This document shows, piece by piece, positions 7,881 through 14,937 of a DNA stretch of 44,874 nt (position 1 is the stretch's first letter; every line of letters starts with the position of its first letter). The stretch is taken from the NCBI GenBank assembly GCA_003228955.1, contig QIGN01000191.1, positions 1 to 44,874 of the forward strand, read 5' to 3'. The translations under genes and the position numbers were made by a program. Origin of the DNA: Hyphomicrobiales bacterium. Its GTDB lineage: Bacteria; Pseudomonadota; Alphaproteobacteria; Rhizobiales; Methyloligellaceae. Below the pieces are notes generated by a model. It did no database searches, was not told the DNA's origin, and saw nothing but the letters and a program-made list of their open reading frames with translations.

Positions 7881-8453
7881 TTGGCCACGAAGACAGTTGA
7901 ACCGAACCGACGGGATTTCATGACCATTGCGGCGGGTTCTTTCGCGGCTGTCGGCGGCGCCGCGGCCCTGTGGCCGTTTATCGACCAGATGAACCCGGAC
8001 GCGTCGACGCTGTCGCTGGCCACCGTCGAGGTTGATCTTGCGCCGATCGAGGAAGGTCAGTCCATCACGGTTTCATGGCGCGGGAAGCCGGTTTTCATCC
8101 GTTACCGCACATCCGCCGAAATCGAGGAGTCCAGGTCAGTCAAGCTCGACGATCTTGCCGACCCGGTCGCCCGCAACGAAAATGTTGGCGACAGTGCGCC
8201 GGCAACCGACCAGAACCGCGTGAATGTCAAAAACGAGAAAATGCTGGTTATGATCGGCATCTGCACTCATCTCGGGTGCATCCCGAAGGGCCAGAGAGTT
8301 GGCGACGAAAAGGGTGAATATGGCGGCTGGTTCTGCCCCTGCCACGGGTCTCACTACGACACCGCCGGACGCATCCGCAAGGGACCGGCGCCGCGCAATC
8401 TCGATGTTCCCGCCTATGACTATATTTCTGAAACCAAGATCAAGATCGGCTAG
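7881..8453 (+). CDS. petA: Ubiquinol-cytochrome c reductase, Rieske iron-sulfur subunit
   Basis: The 190-residue Rieske subunit of the cytochrome bc1 complex transfers electrons from ubiquinol to cytochrome c1. It starts with TTG, supported by a strong AGGAGG site 9 bases upstream. An N-terminal twin-arginine anchor (RRDFM at 10-14 followed by a hydrophobic span to about 35) tethers it to the membrane. The 2Fe-2S site is complete: C128-T-H130-L-G-C133 and C152-P-C154-H155-G-S, with C128, H130, C152 and H155 as ligands and C133-C154 as the structural disulfide. It is the first gene of petABC. Confidence 0.98.
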   Translation: MATKTVEPNRRDFMTIAAGSFAAVGGAAALWPFIDQMNPDASTLSLATVEVDLAPIEEGQSITVSWRGKPVFIRYRTSAEIEESRSVKLDDLADPVARNENVGDSAPATDQNRVNVKNEKMLVMIGICTHLGCIPKGQRVGDEKGEYGGWFCPCHGSHYDTAGRIRKGPAPRNLDVPAYDYISETKIKIG

Positions 8454-8494
8454 GGCTTTTTAGGGTCCTTACCCTGAGCCAACAGAGGGCGTAA

Positions 8495-9778
8495 ATGGCA
8501 CACGCATCAAGCTACAAGCCGAACACGGCCATTGCGAAATGGTTCGATGTCAGGCTTCCGATCATGCGGCTAATGCATGACCAGCTGCAGGATTTCCCGA
8601 CCCCGCGCAACCTGAACTATCTCTGGACGTTTGGCGGCATCCTGACGTTTTTTCTCGTTGTCCAGCTCGCCACGGGCATCGTCCTCGCCATGCACTATGT
8701 GCCGCACGAATCGATGGCGTTCGACAGCGTCGAGCGCATCATGCGCGATGTGAACTGGGGCTGGCTGCTGCGCTATATGCACTCCAATGGCGCTTCCATG
8801 TTCTTCCTTGCCGTCTATATCCATATTGCGCGCGGCATGTATTACGGCTCATACAAGGCGCCGCGTGAGGTCCTGTGGGTCCTCGGCGTGTTTCTCTTCC
8901 TCGCCATGATGGCCACCGCTTTCATGGGCTATTCGCTCGTATGGGGTCAGATGAGCTTCTGGGCGGTGACGGTCATCACCAACCTGTTCTCATCTCTCGA
9001 TTCCATAGTGCCGGGTCTCGGGACTACCGTCGTGCAGTGGATCTGGGGCGGATTTGCGGTTGGCGGCCCGACGCTGACCCGGCTGTTCTCCCTGCACTAT
9101 CTGCTGCCGTTTGTCATTGTGGGCCTCGTGATCCTGCATATCTGGGCGTTGCACGTGCCAGGCAACAACAACCCGACTGGCATCGACATCAAAACCAAAT
9201 CCGATGCGGTTCCCTTCCACCCCTACTACACGCTGAAGGACGCATACGCCTTGTGCCTGTTTGTGATCCTTTTCATGGGCTTTGTGTTTTATGCGCCGAA
9301 CTTTCTTGGCGACCCGGTCAACTATGAACAGGCCGATCCGCTGCAGACACCGCCGCACATCGTACCTGAATGGTATTTCCTCCCATTTTACGCGATCCTG
9401 CGGGCGATCCCTGACAAGCTGTTTGGCGTGATCGCGTTTGCCGGATCGATTGGCCTGCTGGCGTTCCTGCCATGGCTCGACACATCCAAAGTGAGATCGA
9501 CGCGCTACCGGCCTATCTATAAATGGTTCTTCGCGCTCTTCATCATCGTAGTGCTTGCACTGGGCTATCTCGGCGCCAAGCCGGCAGAAGGGGTGTATCT
9601 GCTGTTTTCGCGCATTGGCACGGCCCTCTACTTCGGGCATCTGCTGGTGGTCCTCCCGGTGCTGGGCTGGTTTGAAAAGCCCTCGGCCATGCCGGGCAGT
9701 ATTACAGATGATGTGCTGGGAAAAGGATCCGGCGGGAGCAGACCGTCCGCGGCATCCGCTTCACCCGGACGGCGGTGA
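8495..9778 (+). CDS. petB: Cytochrome b of the bc1 complex
   Basis: A 427-residue polytopic cytochrome b, full length, carrying the two b hemes and both quinone sites. Landmarks are the heme-ligand helices ([22 protein letters not shown] and the [10 protein letters not shown] to ILHIWALH helix), [10 protein letters not shown], and the Qo-site [16 protein letters not shown] motif. The gene follows petA after 41 bases; that gap carries an AGGGT-CCTT-ACCCT inverted repeat (8462-8475). AGAGGGCG precedes the ATG. The last 20 or so residues are Gly/Ser/Pro-rich and poorly conserved. Confidence 0.98.
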   Translation: MAHASSYKPNTAIAKWFDVRLPIMRLMHDQLQDFPTPRNLNYLWTFGGILTFFLVVQLATGIVLAMHYVPHESMAFDSVERIMRDVNWGWLLRYMHSNGASMFFLAVYIHIARGMYYGSYKAPREVLWVLGVFLFLAMMATAFMGYSLVWGQMSFWAVTVITNLFSSLDSIVPGLGTTVVQWIWGGFAVGGPTLTRLFSLHYLLPFVIVGLVILHIWALHVPGNNNPTGIDIKTKSDAVPFHPYYTLKDAYALCLFVILFMGFVFYAPNFLGDPVNYEQADPLQTPPHIVPEWYFLPFYAILRAIPDKLFGVIAFAGSIGLLAFLPWLDTSKVRSTRYRPIYKWFFALFIIVVLALGYLGAKPAEGVYLLFSRIGTALYFGHLLVVLPVLGWFEKPSAMPGSITDDVLGKGSGGSRPSAASASPGRR

Positions 9779-9794
9779 TGGGAGATTTAGAAAA

Positions 9795-10598
9795 ATGAGA
9801 AAATTCGTATCACCGGCCCGGAACCTTGCCTTTGGCCTTGCGGGCACTTTCCTTTTTGCCGCTGCTCTGGTGGTTGCGCCGCCGCAAGCGGTCGGCAAGG
9901 CAGATCAGATCAAGGCACAGAGCTGGTCGTTTTCGGCGCCCTTCGGTATGTACGACCGGGGCCAGTTACAGCGCGGCTACAAGGTCTATAAGCAGGTCTG
10001 TGCCGCGTGCCACGGCCTGCGGCTGGTTCGTTTCCGTAATCTTGGAGAGCCGGGCGGACCGGAATTCAGCGCGGCGGCGGTGAAGGCGCTGGCCGCTGAA
10101 GCCGAGGTTCAGGATGGCCCCAATGATGACGGGGAGATGTTCACCCGCTCCGGCAGGCCGTCCGATGCCTTTGTTTCTCCGTTCGCGAATGTAAATGCAG
10201 CGCGGGCCGCCAACAATGGCGCCTATCCGCCGGATCTCTCCGTCATGGCCAAGGCGCGGGTCGGCGGGCCGGATTACCTCTACGCTCTCCTGACGGGCTA
10301 CAAGAAAGCGCCGGGCGATATGAAAGTGGGGGAGGGAATGAGCTACAACCCCGTTTTCACGGGGGGGCAGATTGCAATGGCCTCGCCGCTTGATGCCGAC
10401 TCGGTCGAATATACCGATGGCACTCCGCAGATACTTGAGAACTATGCCAAGGATGTTTCCGCGTTTCTCATGTGGACGGCGGAACCGAAGCTGGAAGAGC
10501 GCCACAAGCTCGGTTTCCGCTTCATGATCTATCTTTTTATTCTTGCGGGCTTTCTCTACATGGCCAAGCGCCGCGTGTGGGCCAGGCTGAAGCACTAG
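9795..10598 (+). CDS. petC: Cytochrome c1 of the bc1 complex
   Basis: A 267-residue cytochrome c1. It has a cleavable signal peptide (hydrophobic 11-30), the heme-attachment motif C69-A-A-C72-H73, and the axial methionine M195 in GGQIAMASPL. A C-terminal membrane anchor (about 243-258) ends in a basic tail. I chose the ATG at 9795, 16 bases after the petB stop with a GGAG site ahead, because the open frame upstream lies inside petB. It accepts electrons from the Rieske protein in the periplasm and passes them to a soluble or membrane cytochrome c. Confidence 0.97.
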   Translation: MRKFVSPARNLAFGLAGTFLFAAALVVAPPQAVGKADQIKAQSWSFSAPFGMYDRGQLQRGYKVYKQVCAACHGLRLVRFRNLGEPGGPEFSAAAVKALAAEAEVQDGPNDDGEMFTRSGRPSDAFVSPFANVNAARAANNGAYPPDLSVMAKARVGGPDYLYALLTGYKKAPGDMKVGEGMSYNPVFTGGQIAMASPLDADSVEYTDGTPQILENYAKDVSAFLMWTAEPKLEERHKLGFRFMIYLFILAGFLYMAKRRVWARLKH

Positions 10599-10612
10599 GG
10601 TCCGGACCCTAG
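10595..10612. repeat. 18-bp perfect palindrome at the end of petC
   Basis: CTAGGGTCCGGACCCTAG is a perfect palindrome overlapping the petC stop codon (10596-10598). Its 12-base core also occurs at 1943-1954 after another gene. It could act as a transcript-end hairpin (9-bp arms, no loop as written) or as a protein-binding site; no T-run follows. Confidence 0.75.
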
Positions 10613-10682
10613 GTCATGAACTCATAAATTACCGTCATTCTGCGTTCGTATGGCCCGTTTTCGCGATGTGCCGCTTGATTAG

Positions 10683-10706
10683 TTCAATAATTTATGAAAT
10701 ATTGAA
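10683..10706. promoter_or_regulatory. Candidate ArsR operator (inverted repeat)
   Basis: An inverted repeat with perfect 7-base arms, TTCAATA (10683-10689) and TATTGAA (10700-10706), separated by 10 bases, ends directly at the first arsR ATG (10707). Its size and AT-rich make-up fit ArsR/SmtB-family operators, which are usually found in the promoter of the regulator's own operon. There is no clear ribosome site between it and the ATG, so arsR may be leaderless or weakly translated. Confidence 0.6.
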
Positions 10707-11063
10707 ATGATGAACAGCAAGGAAGCCATACGAGCGCTGGCCGCACTCGCCCAGGAACACCGTCTGGCGGTCTTCCGCCTTTTGGTGCGCGAAGGCCCCG
10801 AAGGCATGAATGCTGGCGCGATCGCTCAGTGCGTCGGAATTAGCGCTACCGCGCTTTCCTTTCACCTCAAGGAGCTGGAGAACGCCGGTCTTGTGACCGC
10901 GCGCAGAGACGGTCGCTATATTCACTATGCGCTGGCCGGCGAGGGAATGCGCGTATTGCTGGATTTTCTAATGCAAGATTGCTGTCAGGGCCGTTCAGAA
11001 ATTTGTATGCCGCAGGTTGAGCGTCCGTCTGCACCGGTTGAGGCCCATAGAGGAGGATATTGA
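10707..11063 (+). CDS. arsR: ArsR-family transcriptional repressor (arsenic-type)
   Basis: A 118-residue ArsR/SmtB winged-helix repressor. The recognition helix region GISATALSFHLKELENAGLVTARRDGRYIHYAL is typical. The metalloid site is not the CVC of plasmid ArsR; instead a C-terminal cluster C92-C93 and C100 (QDCCQGRSEIC) resembles the three-cysteine site of Acidithiobacillus-type ArsR, or the methylarsenite-responsive ones. ATG codons at 10707 and 10710 are both possible. The gene ends 1 base ahead of the arsI start codon and carries the arsI ribosome site, so the two are co-transcribed. Inferred inducer: trivalent arsenic or methylarsenite, released to derepress arsI. A cadmium response cannot be excluded. 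Confidence 0.88.
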   Translation: MMNSKEAIRALAALAQEHRLAVFRLLVREGPEGMNAGAIAQCVGISATALSFHLKELENAGLVTARRDGRYIHYALAGEGMRVLLDFLMQDCCQGRSEICMPQVERPSAPVEAHRGGY

Positions 11064-11064
11064 A

Positions 11065-11553
11065 ATGAAACGGTTCCATGTCAATCTGACGGTGTCTGAT
11101 CTTGATAAATCAGTAGCCTTCTATTCGACATTGTTTGGCGCTGAACCCGCGGTGCAGCATGACGATTATGCAAAATGGATGGTTGAGGACCCGCGTTTGA
11201 ATTTCGCCATATCGACCAAAGGCGCCAGGCCCGGCATCGATCATATCGGGATTCAGGCGGAGGATGACGCGGAGCTTGCCGGCATCCGTGCAAATCTGGA
11301 AGCCTCTGAAGGACAGATCTACGATCAGGGGCAGGTGACTTGCTGCTATGCCGATTCCACCAAGGCGTGGATACGGGATCCCGATGGCGTGGCCTGGGAA
11401 ACTTTTCTTACCCACGGCCAGGCGACTATCTATGGTGACGGCGTTCGGGAGGAAGCTGCGCGTCTGTCTCAAAGTGACGAAGCGGCGTGCTGCGGAGCGC
11501 CCCCCGGCAAGGAAAAAGATCGAAAAAGCGCCTGTTGTCAGGAAGCAGGCTAG
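11065..11553 (+). CDS. arsI: ArsI-type organoarsenical C-As lyase (ArsI/CadI family, VOC fold)
   Basis: A 162-residue vicinal-oxygen-chelate dioxygenase of the ArsI/CadI family. The residues defining ArsI are in place: H5, H60 and E112 as the Fe(II) triad, the vicinal pair C93-C94 (VTCCYADSTK) that binds methylarsenite, and K100. ArsI cleaves the carbon-arsenic bond of trivalent methylarsenicals or aromatic arsenicals with O2. I chose the ATG at 11065 because it follows GAGGAGG at ideal spacing. The C-terminal tail holds two more CC pairs (EAACCGAP and SACCQ), common in this family. It forms a two-gene unit with arsR. CadI proteins of the same family are linked to cadmium, so substrate identity is inference. 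Confidence 0.9.
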   Translation: MKRFHVNLTVSDLDKSVAFYSTLFGAEPAVQHDDYAKWMVEDPRLNFAISTKGARPGIDHIGIQAEDDAELAGIRANLEASEGQIYDQGQVTCCYADSTKAWIRDPDGVAWETFLTHGQATIYGDGVREEAARLSQSDEAACCGAPPGKEKDRKSACCQEAG

Positions 11554-11564
11554 GGGCCTTCGCG

Positions 11565-12191
11565 TTAATAACCCTTGATCCCCGCCATGGCCTGATCGCC
11601 CCACAGCGCCTTGATCCGGGCGTCGCGGCCGCAGCCGTAACGATACACATTGTAGCGGACCGGATTGCGTTTGTAATAATTCTGGTGATACTTTTCCGCA
11701 TCGTAGAATGCACCGGCCCTGATAATCTGGGTGACGATTTTTTTGCCCAGTGCGGCGGCGGCCTTCCGCTTCGAGGCCTGCGCGATTTTCCTCTCTGTTT
11801 CGTTGGCGACGAACACTCCGGTTTTGTAGCTGGAACCCCGGTCGCAGAACTGACCGCCCGGGTCGGTCGGGTCGACGCTCCGCCAGAATGAATGCAGCAG
11901 GCGGTCATAGGACACTTTCTCGGGGTGATAGACGATTTTCACCGCCTCGTAGTGGCCGGTGCCTCCGGCTGAAATGCGCTTGTAATTCGCGGTCTTCGCA
12001 CTGCCGCCGATATAGCCGGAGGTCGTGCTGATGACGCCGGAAACTTTGTCGAAGTCCGCTTCCACGCACCAGAAACAACCGCCGGCGAAGATCGCGGCTT
12101 TGCGCCCTGCGGCGGCGTCTGTGGGTGCAGCGATGCTGAAAATCAAGGCTGCCGTAATACTGGCAGCGGCAATGAAAACAGAACGGGGCAT
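11565..12191 (-). CDS. msrA: Peptide-methionine (S)-S-oxide reductase, exported
   Basis: A 208-residue MsrA, which reduces the S-epimer of methionine sulfoxide. The catalytic motif GGCFWCVEADF places the nucleophile at C39, with C42 nearby; GYIGG and the HYEAVKIVYHPEKVSYDRLLHSFW stretch are typical, and a late cysteine in RYGCGRD may resolve the disulfide. An N-terminal signal (MPRSVFIAAASITAALIFSIAAP, cleavage near residue 28) indicates export to the periplasm. It follows msrB after 69 bases on the same strand, so the two are probably co-transcribed. It converges on arsI with 11 bases between the genes. Confidence 0.95.
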   Translation of the reverse strand: MPRSVFIAAASITAALIFSIAAPTDAAAGRKAAIFAGGCFWCVEADFDKVSGVISTTSGYIGGSAKTANYKRISAGGTGHYEAVKIVYHPEKVSYDRLLHSFWRSVDPTDPGGQFCDRGSSYKTGVFVANETERKIAQASKRKAAAALGKKIVTQIIRAGAFYDAEKYHQNYYKRNPVRYNVYRYGCGRDARIKALWGDQAMAGIKGY

Positions 12192-12260
12192 GAGGGAAAC
12201 TCCGGTTCGTGTCTGGGGCCGGTTTGCGGGTGCGGGGGAAGCGCCGTCCCCCCGTGCGGA

Positions 12261-12746
12261 CTATGCCTTTTCTGGCTTGAAGGTCAGCGCCAGGCCGTTG
12301 TTGCAATAGCGCAATCCCGTGGGCTTCGGGCCATCCTTGAAAACGTGGCCCTGATGCCCCAGGCAGCGCGCGCAATGATATTCGGTCCGAGGGAAGATGA
12401 GTTTGAAGTCCAGTTTGGTCCCCACATGGGCCGCGATGGGGCGGAAAAAGCTCGGCCAGCCCGTGCCGCTTTCAAATTTGGTAGCGCTTTCAAACAGCGC
12501 AAGGCCGCAGCCGGCGCAATTAAATTTTCCAGTCCTGTTCTCATTGTTCAGCGGGCTGGAATAGGCCTTTTCGGTGCCGTCATTGCGCAGGATATCATAG
12601 CGTTCCGGCGTGAGGCGCTTGCGCCACTCCGCATTGCTCAGCTTCAGTCTGGTGACTGTTTCCGCCATGGCGCTGCCCATACCGCTTACCGCGAGCATGA
12701 CGCCGGCGCCGAGGGCTTGCAGAAAATGTCTCTTTGCATGGTCCAT
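12261..12746 (-). CDS. msrB: Peptide-methionine (R)-S-oxide reductase, exported
   Basis: A 161-residue MsrB specific for the R-epimer of methionine sulfoxide. Two zinc-binding CxxC pairs are present (C77-C80 and C125-C128), along with SGTGWPSF and the catalytic cysteine C148 in LRYCNNGLALTF. An N-terminal export signal (basic AKRHF then a hydrophobic run ending SAMA near residue 28) indicates a periplasmic enzyme. AAGGAGG lies at good spacing before the ATG. Its substrates are probably oxidised periplasmic proteins; the nearest candidate is the methionine-rich protein encoded 220 bases upstream on the same strand, from which it is separated by a strong hairpin. Confidence 0.95.
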   Translation of the reverse strand: MDHAKRHFLQALGAGVMLAVSGMGSAMAETVTRLKLSNAEWRKRLTPERYDILRNDGTEKAYSSPLNNENRTGKFNCAGCGLALFESATKFESGTGWPSFFRPIAAHVGTKLDFKLIFPRTEYHCARCLGHQGHVFKDGPKPTGLRYCNNGLALTFKPEKA

Positions 12747-12787
12747 GCCTTTGTCCTCCTTGGGGCCCGGGAGCGATCATCTGTCTT

Positions 12788-12813
12788 CTGAATATAGCAA
12801 CTGAATATAGCAA
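12788..12813. repeat. 13-bp direct tandem duplication upstream of msrB
   Basis: CTGAATATAGCAA occurs twice back to back (12788-12800 and 12801-12813), about 45 bases upstream of the msrB start. It may mark the msrB promoter area or be a chance slippage product. Confidence 0.7.
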
Positions 12814-12878
12814 CGGGCAGTAGAAGACTTTGGATGCGAAAGCAGGCGAACGGCTTCACGCCGCTGATGGTTGCAAAC

Positions 12879-12908
12879 AAAAAGGCCCCGCCTGGGCGGG
12901 GCCTTTTT
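12879..12908 (-). terminator. Intrinsic terminator after the methionine-rich gene
   Basis: Perfect 14-base arms, AAAAAGGCCCCGCC (12879-12892) and GGCGGGGCCTTTTT (12895-12908), form a very GC-rich hairpin ending in T5 on either strand. It lies 58 bases after the stop of the methionine-rich protein gene and before msrB, so it probably ends the former transcript or reduces read-through into msrBA. Confidence 0.88.
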
Positions 12909-12966
12909 GCCGGCGGGGGCCATCGCGGAGCGATGCCGCGCCGGCCGGAAAGCCGGGGAGGAGGGT

Positions 12967-13290
12967 CTACTGCTTCTTCATCATTTCTTTCTTCTTCATG
13001 GCCTCGGCCTTCATCATCTCTTCCTTCTTCATGGCTTCGGCCTTCATCATCTCTTCCTTCTTCATGGCCTCGGCCTTCATCATCTCCTCTTTCTTCATGG
13101 CCTCGGCCTTCATCATGGCGTCCTTCTTCATGGCGTCGGACTTCATCATGGCGTCCTTCTTCATGGCATCGGACTTCATCATGGAGTCCTTCTTCATCAT
13201 GGCGTCCTTCTTGGTTTCGTGGGCGAAGGATGGTCCGGCCAACATGAAAGAGGTGGCGAGGATAGTCAGCGTAAGAAAACGTTTTGTCAT
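12967..13290 (-). CDS. Exported methionine/lysine-rich repeat protein (MrpX / MxKDx-like)
   Basis: A 107-residue protein with a clear Sec signal (MTKRFLTLTILATSFMLAG, cleavage after SFA at residue 23). The mature 84 residues contain only a few residue types, among them 22 Met and 25 Lys with many Asp/Glu, and no Cys. From residue 37 to 102 there are six tandem 11-residue units: MMKSDAMKKDA twice, MMKAEAMKKEE three times, then MMKAEAMKKKE. The ATG at 13290 follows AGGAGG; the frame extends upstream but without a signal. It resembles the pentapeptide MxKDx repeat family and MrpX of Azospira, a sacrificial methionine pool for hypochlorite. The neighbouring exported MsrB and MsrA fit that role. 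Copper binding or cell-surface binding are alternatives. Confidence 0.85.
   Translation of the reverse strand: MTKRFLTLTILATSFMLAGPSFAHETKKDAMMKKDSMMKSDAMKKDAMMKSDAMKKDAMMKAEAMKKEEMMKAEAMKKEEMMKAEAMKKEEMMKAEAMKKKEMMKKQ
12985..13182. repeat. Six 33-bp tandem repeats within the methionine-rich gene
   Basis: The DNA coding for residues 37-102 repeats every 33 bases in six units, the last four nearly identical and the first two sharing variant codons (Ser-Asp in place of Ala-Glu). The unit length keeps the reading frame, so slippage would add or remove whole 11-residue blocks with three methionines each. Confidence 0.9.
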
Positions 13291-13505
13291 GAGTTCCTCC
13301 TGAACAGGCGTTTGAATAGCTTTTCTGTCTTCGCAGCAACGATTGGGGAGAAAATTTGGATGCGCTGGGTTGACGGCGCGATACGGACTTTTTCTTTGGC
13401 TCCGGTGGGACACGGGGCTAGGGTCCCAGCTTACTGGAGAGCCTGGACCCGCTGAGTTGCGGTAAGAGAAGGAAACATGGCCGGCGAGGCCGGGGGAAAG
13501 AACGC

Positions 13506-14375
13506 ATGACGAAAACCGTACTCGGTATTATCGGCGGCAGCGGCGTATACGATCTGCCGGGACTGGAGAAGACGCGCACCGAGCGTATCCACACGCCCTG
13601 GGGCGAGCCCTCCGATGAGTTGGGCTTCGGCGAGATAGACGGGCTGCCGCTCGTCTTCCTGCCGCGCCATGGGCGTGGCCACCGCATCGGCCCCAGCCAG
13701 ATCAACTACCGTGCCAATATCGATGCCATGAAACGGGCCGGCGTTACGGATCTTGTATCCGTCTCCGCCTGCGGATCGTTCCGCGAGGAACTGGCGCCGG
13801 GGACACTTGTCATTGTCGACCAGTTCATCGACCGAACTTTCGCGCGTGACAAAAGCTTCTTCGGTCCGGGCTGCGTCGCCCATGTGGCGTTTGCCGATCC
13901 GGTGAGCCCCGGCCTTGCCAGCAGGATCGAAGAAGCCGCAAAGGGAGAAAAGCTGGAATACAAACGCGGCGGCACCTATCTCGTCATGGAAGGCCCGCAA
14001 TTCTCAACCCGCGCGGAGTCCCACCTCTACCGCTCCTGGAATTGCGATGTCATCGGCATGACCAACATGCCCGAGGCAAAACTCGCCCGGGAGGCGGAAA
14101 TCTGTTACGCGACCCTTGCCATGGTGACCGATTACGACTGCTGGCACGATACCCATACGGATATAAATATCGAGGTGCTGCTGAAGACCCTTCATGACAA
14201 TGTGGACAAGGCCACCAGCCTGATAGCAAGGCTGGCGCGCGATATTCCGCGCGAGCATGAGCCATGCCCCATCGGGTCCGACAGGGCGCTGGACATCGCC
14301 ATCATCACCGCGCCCGAGGCGCGCGACCCCGAGCTGCTGAGAAAGCTCGACGCGGTGGCCGGCCGGGTGCTTTAG
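13506..14375 (+). CDS. mtnP: S-methyl-5'-thioadenosine phosphorylase
   Basis: A 289-residue purine nucleoside phosphorylase-family enzyme that cleaves 5'-methylthioadenosine with phosphate to adenine and methylthioribose-1-phosphate. Typical segments are the opening LGIIGGSGVYDLPGL, FLPRHGRGHRIGPSQINYRANI, EGPQFSTRAES and CDVIGMTNMPEAKLAREAEICYATLAMVTDYDCWH. The ATG follows a GGGGGAAAG ribosome site. It heads mtnP-apt-mtnA-aldolase, a run with gaps of 13 and 12 bases and a final 11-base overlap, in which every product of the reaction is used by a neighbour. Confidence 0.96.
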   Translation: MTKTVLGIIGGSGVYDLPGLEKTRTERIHTPWGEPSDELGFGEIDGLPLVFLPRHGRGHRIGPSQINYRANIDAMKRAGVTDLVSVSACGSFREELAPGTLVIVDQFIDRTFARDKSFFGPGCVAHVAFADPVSPGLASRIEEAAKGEKLEYKRGGTYLVMEGPQFSTRAESHLYRSWNCDVIGMTNMPEAKLAREAEICYATLAMVTDYDCWHDTHTDINIEVLLKTLHDNVDKATSLIARLARDIPREHEPCPIGSDRALDIAIITAPEARDPELLRKLDAVAGRVL

Positions 14376-14388
14376 GGGGAGCAGGGTG

Positions 14389-14925
14389 ATGACGGATACC
14401 GATATCAAGTTGCTTGTGCGCACCATTCCCGACTACCCCAAACCCGGCATCATGTTCCGCGACATCACCACGCTTCTGGGCGACGCCAGGGGTCTCACCT
14501 CCTGTATCGAGCAACTGGCCGCGCCCTATGGCGAGGTTCAGGTGGATGCGGTCGCCGGTATCGAGGCGCGCGGATTTATCTTAGGCGGCGCCATCGCCGA
14601 CCGGCTCGGCTGCGGTTTCGTGCCCATCCGCAAAAAGGGCAAGCTGCCGGGCAAGGCCATTGGCCAGGACTATGAGCTGGAATATGGCGTCGACGTCATT
14701 GAGATCCACGAGGATGGAATCACCAAAGGGGAGCGCGTCCTGCTGGTGGACGATCTCATCGCCACAGGCGGCACGGCGGCGGCGGCGGTCAAACTGCTGC
14801 GCAAGCTGGATGCGGAGATCATTGGCGCGGCCTTCGTCATCGACCTGCCCGATCTTGCGGGCCGCAAACGGGTCGAGGCGATGGGCGTCGCGTGCCATAC
14901 TCTGATTGAGTTTGAAGGGGACTGA
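14389..14925 (+). CDS. apt: Adenine phosphoribosyltransferase
   Basis: A 178-residue type I phosphoribosyltransferase that makes AMP from adenine and PRPP. The PRPP loop VLLVDDLIATGGTA is at 117-130; IPDYPKPGIMFRDITTLL and VAGIEARGFILGGAIA are Apt hallmarks. ATG at 14389 is preferred over a GTG one codon earlier. Its position right after mtnP means adenine released from methylthioadenosine can be salvaged by the same transcript. Confidence 0.97.
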   Translation: MTDTDIKLLVRTIPDYPKPGIMFRDITTLLGDARGLTSCIEQLAAPYGEVQVDAVAGIEARGFILGGAIADRLGCGFVPIRKKGKLPGKAIGQDYELEYGVDVIEIHEDGITKGERVLLVDDLIATGGTAAAAVKLLRKLDAEIIGAAFVIDLPDLAGRKRVEAMGVACHTLIEFEGD

Positions 14926-14937
14926 GGTGTCGCACGC

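Noticed and set aside
12985-13182. CRISPR-like look of the regularly spaced repeats
   Set aside because: The repeats are contiguous without unique spacers and form one reading frame; no cas genes are present.
12830-13455. Plus-strand frames rich in Ser/Phe/Met or His/Leu across the 33-bp repeats
   Set aside because: They are by-products of the repeat read in the wrong direction; only the minus frame has a signal peptide, ribosome site and terminator.
13291-13505. Possible SAM-sensing riboswitch before mtnP
   Set aside because: I found no match to the conserved cores of SAM-II or other SAM/SAH riboswitches that I can recall; only a ribosome site and short GC-rich repeats are evident.
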